A stretch of 64,000 nucleotides of DNA. It comes from UBA8914 sp034002905. Its GTDB lineage: Bacteria; Pseudomonadota; Alphaproteobacteria; UBA9219. The stretch spans positions 3,728-67,727 of the forward strand of contig JAVEZQ010000010.1 in the NCBI GenBank assembly GCA_034002905.1, read 5' to 3'. The position numbers and the translations under genes were made by a program. The notes beneath the pieces were generated by a model. The model worked only from the letters and a program-made list of their open reading frames with translations, searched no databases and had not been told where the DNA came from. Positions 58,678 to 64,000 of the stretch are shown here, piece by piece (the stretch's first letter is position 1; every line of letters begins with the position of its first letter).

Positions 58678-59412
58678 TTAGAAAAGCCGGAATCCTTCTT
58701 TTTCGTCAACAAAGGTCAACGGCGTTGTCGATGTGATCCGCATCACCTCGGTGACAAAGATAGTTTCGCAACTTGTATTGTTCCCGCCCCAATGGGTTGA
58801 GGTGTCGTTACGGGTAAGGGAGGTTGTCCATTTCCAGTACGGATTGGTGGGATCCTCTATCTCGACGAGATAGCCCCTAAGCGCCACCATGTCCCCTGCC
58901 TTTACGTGCGCGAGCTGGTTGAAGACTTTCACGTTCGCGGGTATCAGGTGGTTGTTGGAAAGCTGCGCCATAGGGTCTCCCTTATCCGCAGGCGGCACAA
59001 TAGGTTTCCCGTCTTTGCCGGTTTTCCAGCTTGTCCAAAGGAAACGACCGCCGACAGTATCGCTCTTATGATCAAAAACATAATGGTCGCTCAAAAGCAC
59101 TGGATCGGACATGTTCTTCCAGCCGAGGCCCAGATCATAGGGAACGAGGCTCCCTTTATACTTGTCGCTGTAATAGCGCCGCTTGTGCAGGACGCGCGCC
59201 TGAATCCAGTAGGACGCTTTGGGCGTGATGCGATAGCTGTGAGGCGAGAAGGCGTAGTCTTGAAAGATGAAGGGGGCAATATCAGCAGGGCCTTGAACAG
59301 GCTCTTGCATCAGATAGCCAATGGGTGCATGCGCGAAGGGATTGTTATCCCAACCCAGAGCAACCCACCCGCCAAAAAGCAGGATGGCAAGGAAAAGAAT
59401 CTTCTTTTTCAT
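58678..59412 (-). CDS. Exported protein of unknown function
   Basis: A 244-residue protein with an N-terminal signal or membrane anchor (MKKKILFLAILLFGGWVALG). The mature part is rich in aromatic residues (FQDYAFSPHSYRITPKASYW; NPYWKWTTSLTRNDTSTHWG) and contains VKAGDMVALRGYLVEIED, which looks like an OB-fold strand pair. One Cys (TSCETIF). AGGATAGG precedes the ATG at 59412, five bases after the acyltransferase stop, so the two are one operon. No family recognised. Confidence 0.7.
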   Translation of the reverse strand: MKKKILFLAILLFGGWVALGWDNNPFAHAPIGYLMQEPVQGPADIAPFIFQDYAFSPHSYRITPKASYWIQARVLHKRRYYSDKYKGSLVPYDLGLGWKNMSDPVLLSDHYVFDHKSDTVGGRFLWTSWKTGKDGKPIVPPADKGDPMAQLSNNHLIPANVKVFNQLAHVKAGDMVALRGYLVEIEDPTNPYWKWTTSLTRNDTSTHWGGNNTSCETIFVTEVMRITSTTPLTFVDEKEGFRLF

Positions 59413-59416
59413 GCGC

Positions 59417-60514
59417 CTATCCTGCCTGAGAAGCGGTTGAGGGAGTCTTAAAGGGTTTGATAGCCAAGGCACGTTTCAAGGCAGGCTCGCCGAAAGAGGC
59501 GATCAGCCATGCCAGCCCTATCACACCCATTATTGGCAAAACGGGGAGCAAGACATCGGACAGGTTTGGCGCAACCCTTCCAAGCTTGATGATCAGCGCA
59601 ACCATAATATTTTCATGAAGCAGATAGAGCGGATAGCTTACGAACCCTAGAAAGAGAAGGAGCCGATTGGCCAGAATCTGTTGCAGGCGAGAGCTGGCCA
59701 CAGCTCCGCAGATAAGGGCAAGAAAAACCAGATTGACAAGCCATAGGTTCGGCAGGGAGAGGATGGAGATTGATCCTATCGCTATCGCTGCAAGCAGAAA
59801 GAACTTCCTGCTTGTATCATGAGCAAGGCAAAGCAAGGCCCCCGCGGCAAAGAAACCATAGGTATCAAAACGGAAAAACGTTGCTACCTCGTCAAAACGG
59901 GCTGCAATCAAGAAACGGTGAAGGGGAGCGTTTAATGTGGGGTCAAGCACAACTCTATTCAACGCAAAAAGCAGCAGAAGCGTTGCAATCGCTCGTCGCT
60001 CGCCCAGCAAAAAAAAGGCGCCGCCAAACAGGATGTAAAACTTTACCTCGATATAAAGCGACCAAAACACGCCTTCGAGGCTGTGGGGGATATAACCGAT
60101 AAGCTGCGAGAGCGAGACCCAAAGCGGGCGGACCAACCCTTGATCTCCGATGAGTGTGAGGCCCGGAAGGATATCCCAAAAACGCACCGCTCCAGCGGGA
60201 CGTTCGGGAAGAAAAAAGGCCGTTCCTATGATCAGCAAAGAGCAAAGCAGCATCGCGGGAAAAAGGCGTAGCCACCTTCGCTCCAGAAAGTCCCAATAAC
60301 CTTGGCAGCGCCGCAAACTCATCAGGATCACAAAGCCGGAGATCATAAAGAACAAATTGACGCCAGCTGTTCGCGTGTTGAGAAAAGGAAGGTCAGCAAA
60401 TTGATAGCCATAAGGATAAAGCTCCGGCCACCGCGCAAAGGCATGGAAGAGAACAATCGCCAACACGGCAATGCCGCGTAACCCGTCTATGAAAGGGAGT
60501 CTCTTCGTTGTCAT
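59417..60514 (-). CDS. Acyltransferase family 3 (OafA/YrhL-like) membrane protein
   Basis: A 365-residue multi-pass enzyme that O-acylates envelope sugars or lipids. It begins with the family signature RLPFIDGLRGIAVLAIVLFH with the catalytic His, continues GVNLFFMISGFVILMSLRRC and RRWLRLFPAMLLCS, and has about ten membrane segments. With the exported protein and the phosphatase downstream it forms a small envelope-modification cluster. Confidence 0.93.
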   Translation of the reverse strand: MTTKRLPFIDGLRGIAVLAIVLFHAFARWPELYPYGYQFADLPFLNTRTAGVNLFFMISGFVILMSLRRCQGYWDFLERRWLRLFPAMLLCSLLIIGTAFFLPERPAGAVRFWDILPGLTLIGDQGLVRPLWVSLSQLIGYIPHSLEGVFWSLYIEVKFYILFGGAFFLLGERRAIATLLLLFALNRVVLDPTLNAPLHRFLIAARFDEVATFFRFDTYGFFAAGALLCLAHDTSRKFFLLAAIAIGSISILSLPNLWLVNLVFLALICGAVASSRLQQILANRLLLFLGFVSYPLYLLHENIMVALIIKLGRVAPNLSDVLLPVLPIMGVIGLAWLIASFGEPALKRALAIKPFKTPSTASQAG

Positions 60515-61059
60515 GTCGAGGGAACTGTTTGTAATTCTGGCTTGTCTGTTTCAAACGCAAAAAATAGAGGCTAATTTGTTGAATATCAATACTACGCTTT
60601 TTGGCAAGGCCGAAGGGAGTGCCAGCTTTGTTTCTGGCAGCTTGTTGACGACCTTGGCAAGACGCGGTCGCCCCCCTTGTTAATTCACCTTTCCAAGGTC
60701 AATTTGTGCGTGGTTCAGGCGCGCTACGCGCTTGATATGTGCGTTTTTGACTTGGTGAGGGGAAGGGCAGCGATAATCTGCTTTTGCTTGCCCGCCTTCG
60801 CAAAAGCTTCGGCGTGGCAGTTTTACGCTTTGCGCAAAACTTGAGGCACGGGCCTTCAGGGTTCAAAGCAATTCGACAACTGATAAGCCCAACTTATTGA
60901 TCCAACAGGACAAAGTCAAGTGCCCCGTGCGGCGCCCAGTCTTTCGTGAGTGCTTAAAGAAATCGCGAATGATATTGCCTTATGTATTCTGAGGTTTGCG
61001 ATTTACAGCAACAGGAGTTCATGGGACAGTATAAGAAAATTATGAATGAAGAGGTCTAT
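60515..61059. other. Left border region of the accessory tract
   Basis: About 545 bases without a credible gene. A GC-rich part with short inverted repeats (GCGCGCTACGCGC) lies near 60718-60735. At 60844-60854 there is an 11-base copy of the tRNA end found at the right window edge. To the right the sequence becomes AT-rich. Confidence 0.5.
60844..60854. repeat. Possible attachment-site copy of a tRNA 3-prime end
   Basis: AGGCACGGGCC is identical to 63990-64000, the discriminator, acceptor strand and first T-stem bases of a minus-strand tRNA at the window edge. Such short tRNA-end duplications mark the far border of integrated elements. The true length of the match cannot be known because the window ends there. 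Confidence 0.4.
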
Positions 61060-61641
61060 ATGAAAATCAATATGTTTGAGGGAGCCAGAAGAATAACGGT
61101 TCTTTTACAGGCATCCTTTGTTTTATTTTTTGTCGGCCTTGCGGTTTTTGAGACCCCGTATGTTGTATTAACCTATGAAACAAAGCATCCAAATGAACCG
61201 TTTTCATATGCCGAAAATCAGGAATGTGACTATCTGAATGATGAAAGTGAATACATTGAAAGAAAAATGGACGGCCATGAGGAAAGAAACATAAGACTTT
61301 GTTTCAGGGCAATGCAGTTTTCAGACGGAGAAATGTTAATTCCTTTCAAAATAGACGAAGGGGGAAAAATCTGGGGTGGTAGCAAATATTCGGACGAAGT
61401 TAAGGCGTATGTAAAGAAAAAGAAATTCTCTTTCTTTCTTCCCTCTGATGTAGACCAGAAGTACCGAAAGGTTTGGTGGGATAAAAGGCTAAGCGGTTTA
61501 TGGGATGGCGTAAAGATTTTAGTCGCTGGGTATTTATCTCTTCTTATTTTTTCGTTTGTTGTTGGATGGATTGTGCGCGGTTTTATGGGGATTCCAATGG
61601 GAAAAGATTTCAAAATTTCAGAGACAGTGAACAACAATTAA
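61060..61641 (+). CDS. Uncharacterised membrane protein
   Basis: A 193-residue protein with two membrane segments, one near the N-terminus (VLLQASFVLFFVGLAVFETP) and one near the C-terminus (ILVAGYLSLLIFSFVVGWIV), and about 110 residues between them rich in Glu, Lys and Tyr, probably periplasmic. The ATG at 61060 has GAGG six bases upstream; 26 further open codons lie before it. AT-rich codon use differs from the core genes. No family recognised. Confidence 0.6.
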   Translation: MKINMFEGARRITVLLQASFVLFFVGLAVFETPYVVLTYETKHPNEPFSYAENQECDYLNDESEYIERKMDGHEERNIRLCFRAMQFSDGEMLIPFKIDEGGKIWGGSKYSDEVKAYVKKKKFSFFLPSDVDQKYRKVWWDKRLSGLWDGVKILVAGYLSLLIFSFVVGWIVRGFMGIPMGKDFKISETVNNN

Positions 61642-61654
61642 AAATTCATTGGAG

Positions 61655-62380
61655 ATGAATGCCTTGCCAAAGCTTTCCAGAAACCAAATTGTTCAGGCTG
61701 CGGCCATGTTAGACAATAGGTCTAACTATGCATATGCTATCAACCAAATACTTACTTTATTCTATGAGAAACATCTTGCGAGAATTAAAGACTGGTCCTC
61801 TGGTCAGGAGCACAGAACAAAATTCTTGAGCGATTATCAGCGGCTTTTGTTGAGAGGGCTTCTTGCTGAATTGGCGATCGTTTTTGATAAACACAGTGTG
61901 AGAAACCATAAATACAGTATTGAACCCATTCTTGAGCATATTGAATCATACCTCCGTACGGGCTCACCGGAAGGAAGAATTTTTATTCTGTCAGAGGAAT
62001 TATTCAAAGTAAATTTTCAAGGTTTTCTGACAATCAAAAAAGATGTACTTGATGAAACTCGGATCAGTGATGACGCCTACATTTTGAGCGTTATGAAATA
62101 TGAGCTAGGGCAGTTTAAGAAGCAACATAAAGAAGGCTTTGATGCCTTGTTGTCCATAAGAGACAAATATATAGCTCATCCTGATATTGATCATCAGAAA
62201 GAGAAAATGTACGCATATTTCCTGAGTAAAGTGTCAGAATGGGCATTCTGTTATACGAATTTGTTATTGCAAATGATGGTCGCTTCAGGTGCGCCGAATT
62301 ATGTAAATGACAGTAGGTCGCAAATTTTAGCGTTCACCGAGGAACCTTATAACAAGCTGATTTCAGAACTCATAACGTAA
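61655..62380 (+). CDS. HEPN-like/AbiU2-like protein
   Basis: A 241-residue all-helical protein. Its C-terminal third has RDKYIAH (R169 to H175), matching the R-x4-6-H motif of HEPN RNases and the RDKxxAH form seen in AbiU2-type abortive-infection proteins; the context DALLSIRDKYIAHPD is typical. The gene is AT-rich and lies in the putative island, 13 bases after the membrane-protein gene, so the two may act together. GGAG is directly before the ATG; a TTG at 61664 has better spacing. Nuclease or toxin activity is not shown. Confidence 0.6.
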   Translation: MNALPKLSRNQIVQAAAMLDNRSNYAYAINQILTLFYEKHLARIKDWSSGQEHRTKFLSDYQRLLLRGLLAELAIVFDKHSVRNHKYSIEPILEHIESYLRTGSPEGRIFILSEELFKVNFQGFLTIKKDVLDETRISDDAYILSVMKYELGQFKKQHKEGFDALLSIRDKYIAHPDIDHQKEKMYAYFLSKVSEWAFCYTNLLLQMMVASGAPNYVNDSRSQILAFTEEPYNKLISELIT

Positions 62381-62790
62381 TATTCTGTTACAGAAAGTGC
62401 AGTGTCACTGAGCCTGCACTTTCTGGCTCGGCTTGCGCGCGACCCGCCGCGTTGGGGCGTGCGGGGAGAACAGTCTTTGGGTTCGTGGTGGCGGTCGGTC
62501 GGGCGTGCGTTGGAAAGAAAGCGGGGGCGATCCGCACTTCGCTCCGATGGAGCTACGCCGGACAAGACGCAGGGCATAATCGAACGCAGTGAGCTTCGTT
62601 TGCCAGAAACGCAGCGCCAGTATGGGCACTTGCCTCTTTGTCAGGTGGCTTGCCGATCCTGATGAGCAGGGGTATGTTTTGCCCCCCATTTTTTGGTTAA
62701 TAAGCGGTGAAATTATTAACGACAGATTAAAAACTTGTCGCTAGGGGCAGGAAGTGAGAAAATGTTGTGAACTTCAAATGCGGGCGAGGG
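62381..62790. other. GC-rich non-coding block inside the AT-rich tract
   Basis: About 410 bases. Positions 62405-62690 are clearly GC-richer than both flanks. Frames of 76-94 codons on both strands have unnatural composition (many Arg, Ser, Pro) and no ribosome sites. It could be a remnant of another element or a replication or transfer region; I see no motif to decide. Confidence 0.4.
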
Positions 62791-63051
62791 ATGGCTTATT
62801 CCGATCTATTTTTTATCACTCTTGGTTCAATAACCGTTGGTTATGGGATTGGGCTGGGAATTAAAAAGGTACGCGCCAGTTTCAAAAAGGCGGCTGGGGA
62901 GACCCAATCTCGCAACCACGATGAAACGACCCAGCCGAATTACTGGGTAAATCGCTTAAACCGACTGCTTATTCCACCGAAACAGAGTCAGCGTCCCGAC
63001 TTCACCCCGGATACCTCCGATAAATCGCCGAAAGCAGCTCCATCCTCTTAA
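62791..63051 (+). CDS. Small single-membrane-segment protein
   Basis: An 86-residue protein with one N-terminal membrane segment (LFFITLGSITVGYGIGLGIK) followed by a basic, Pro/Ser-rich cytoplasmic-type tail. GAGGG lies immediately before the ATG; a GTG at 62767 would add eight residues. Its stop overlaps the end of the opposite-strand gene by four bases. Unknown function. Confidence 0.5.
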   Translation: MAYSDLFFITLGSITVGYGIGLGIKKVRASFKKAAGETQSRNHDETTQPNYWVNRLNRLLIPPKQSQRPDFTPDTSDKSPKAAPSS

Positions 63052-63377
63052 GAGAGGTAGGCGTACACCTGCCGGATTTCATGTGCTTCAAGAGGCCTTC
63101 TCGGGGTACTTGCGGTTTTTATCTGCCCCAAGTTTGCAATGACTGTTCCTATAACCAACCCACTACCCGTGGCTATGGCCTTCGCTTTGACGCTGTCTCC
63201 AAAGAAATAGCCAGAAACAACGGCCGCAATTGAAGCAACAACGCTAACTTGACCTAACTTTTTCAGGAAAGTTGATTTCTCGTTAGGGAAGGCGTGGCGA
63301 TAATCGTCAATTGTATGAACAATCTGTTCAAGCGGGCATGTTGTTCCCTTCTCGATTTGGGAACAGGCCTTGCTCAT
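63048..63377 (-). CDS. Small membrane protein, second gene of an overlapping pair
   Basis: A 109-residue protein with a cysteine pair near the start (ACSQIEKGTTC) and one or two hydrophobic segments (VSVVASIAAVVSGYFFG; IATGSGLVIGTVIANLG). Its ATG overlaps the upstream stop (ATGA), so it is coupled to the 63374-63694 gene. Unknown function. Confidence 0.55.
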   Translation of the reverse strand: MSKACSQIEKGTTCPLEQIVHTIDDYRHAFPNEKSTFLKKLGQVSVVASIAAVVSGYFFGDSVKAKAIATGSGLVIGTVIANLGQIKTASTPRRPLEAHEIRQVYAYLS

Positions 63378-63694
63378 TTTCTTCCACTCTTTACGAGACC
63401 GTTATCCATTTGTTCGGTAGCGTCTATACGTTCTTGCAAGGCATCGGCAATTTGCCCGACACAATGCCGGATCGTGAACAGGCCGTTACGAACATCGCAG
63501 ATGCTTTTGAGGTAAGCATCATCACGAGAAGTCACCTGTTGAGCCGCCTTTTTGAAAGCGTCTACGCTAAGGGCCTCCAACTCATTTTTGCTGAGGGCGA
63601 TGTAATGGGCTAGTTCTACTTCAGTCAGGTCTTGATACGGGTTCTGAGGAACCTCGGTATCATTTTGCCCCGGCAATTCGGCAGTCTGTTCCAT
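63374..63694 (-). CDS. Uncharacterised acidic protein, first gene of an overlapping pair
   Basis: A 106-residue soluble protein (MEQTAELPG start; DLTEVELAHYIALSKNELEA; two Cys in SICDVRNGLFTIRHC). GGGG lies six bases before the ATG at 63694. The four-base overlap with the next gene supports this strand as the real one over the plus-strand frames at 63294-63613. Unknown function. Confidence 0.55.
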   Translation of the reverse strand: MEQTAELPGQNDTEVPQNPYQDLTEVELAHYIALSKNELEALSVDAFKKAAQQVTSRDDAYLKSICDVRNGLFTIRHCVGQIADALQERIDATEQMDNGLVKSGRK

Positions 63695-63917
63695 AATCAA
63701 CCCCAATATCGAATAAATGAATGTGGGGTCATTTTACCAAACGGCAAATGCTTTCTTGAAGGAAATCAACGTTACTAAAGGGTTAAGATACCCATTAAAG
63801 GTAGGTTCTGACCCATTTGTAGGTAAGTGTAAGTGTTTCTTTGGCATTTTTCTGAACGCGTACGCTTTCGTATGCTCGCGGCGAATGAGTGCAGTCTAGC
63901 ATGAACGCAAATAAACG

Positions 63918-63943
63918 AAAAGCCCAGTAAAAACTGGGCTTTT
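63918..63943. terminator. Bidirectional terminator hairpin
   Basis: AAAAGCCCAGT-AAAA-ACTGGGCTTTT is a perfect 11-bp stem with a four-base loop and T residues on both strands. It probably ends the tRNA transcript coming from the right edge. Confidence 0.85.
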
Positions 63944-63982
63944 GTGAACGTCTGCGAATGTCTGTGAACACCTGCGAACAGG
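63943..63982. repeat. Two 20-bp imperfect tandem repeats beside the tRNA
   Basis: TGTGAACGTCTGCGAATGTC and TGTGAACACCTGCGAACAGG share 14 of 20 positions (core GTGAAC-N2-CTGCGAA). They lie next to the tRNA 3-prime end, where integrase arm-binding or directionality-factor sites are often found; this role is inference. Confidence 0.45.
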
Positions 63983-63986
63983 TTGT

Positions 63987-64000
63987 TGGAGGCACGGGCC
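63987..64000 (-). tRNA. 3-prime end of a tRNA, probably tRNA-Cys (cut by window edge)
   Basis: Read on the minus strand the last 14 bases end GGCCCGTGCCTCCA: encoded CCA, discriminator T (U73), a 7-base acceptor strand CCGTGCC and the start of the T stem. U73 is typical of tRNA-Cys (and of Gly, whose acceptor stem usually differs). The gene continues past the window. Confidence 0.5.

Noticed and set aside
62347..62689. Arg/Ser/Pro-rich frames of 76-94 codons on both strands
   Set aside because: No start signals, composition typical of GC-rich non-coding DNA; the region is described as a block without genes. A plasmid transfer origin was considered but no nic-type motif could be shown.
63294..63613. 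Two plus-strand frames of 73 and 100 codons
   Set aside because: They oppose a minus-strand gene pair with an ATGA overlap and a ribosome site, which is the better explanation.
63717..63995. 60-66-codon frames on both strands near the right edge
   Set aside because: They run through a perfect terminator hairpin and tandem repeats, and lack ribosome sites.

Overview
The window is a chromosomal segment of an alphaproteobacterium of moderate GC (about 50% by eye). The evidence for the lineage is the CtrA-pathway phosphotransferase ChpT, the DUF1013/TrcR regulator, the flagellar activator FlbD, small families typical of the class (DUF1192, DUF4167 and a DUF6898-like protein), an adrenodoxin-type ferredoxin and a YumC-type ferredoxin reductase. 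It is clearly a motile cell: a single run of flagellar export and switch genes (fliF-fliG-fliH-fliN-flbD-flhA-flhF-flhG-fliK, read leftward, 22244 to 11349) and a chemotaxis operon (chpT, cheA, cheW, cheY, cheB, cheR, 28218 to 34746) lie close together. I cannot name the genus.

Layout. 1-7126: a SWIM/SNF2 helicase cut by the window edge, trpS, murJ, a prepilin peptidase, a secreted fasciclin-domain protein and a small conserved protein. 7225-11294: a crotonase, a ferredoxin reductase plus [2Fe-2S] ferredoxin redox pair, small proteins, a lipoprotein and trcR. 11349-22244: flagellar operon. 22657-28074: ROK kinase, cold-shock protein, a very long HAMP/coiled-coil membrane protein and NAD kinase. 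28218-34746: chemotaxis. 34753-41070: an unusual CoaD-CoaE-HD triple fusion, dxs, an orphan gene, an aminotransferase, tRNA-Ile2 and a tiny Lys/Ala/Pro protein. 41174-47315: MFS transporter, solute-binding protein, pdxY, an inserted methyltransferase gene flanked by 100-bp direct repeats, tyrS with an attenuator-like leader, a 143-bp tandem repeat built from tRNA and terminator pieces, tRNA-Asn and tRNA-Leu. 47367-60514: guaA, an incomplete ATP synthase cluster (atpG-atpD-atpC, without atpH and atpA), an NTF2-like protein, a CorC-type protein, DUF4167, mtaB, ftsY and a small cell-envelope cluster. 60844-64000: an AT-richer tract of unrecognised small genes, ended on the right by the 3-prime end of a tRNA (probably Cys) and on the left by an 11-bp copy of that tRNA end, so probably a small integrated element.

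The observations most worth following are: (1) the tyrS leader, where a short reading frame with four Tyr codons within seven codons precedes a terminator hairpin and a competing antiterminator pairing; a weaker Trp-codon leader lies in front of trpS; (2) the three-domain CoA-biosynthesis/HD-hydrolase fusion; (3) the methyltransferase gene that split a coupled tyrS-pdxY operon and left a 100-bp duplication; (4) the tRNA-linked island carrying a HEPN-like protein; and (5) a receptor-like HAMP/coiled-coil protein without a chemoreceptor signalling tip. All assignments are by reading the sequence; no database search was made.
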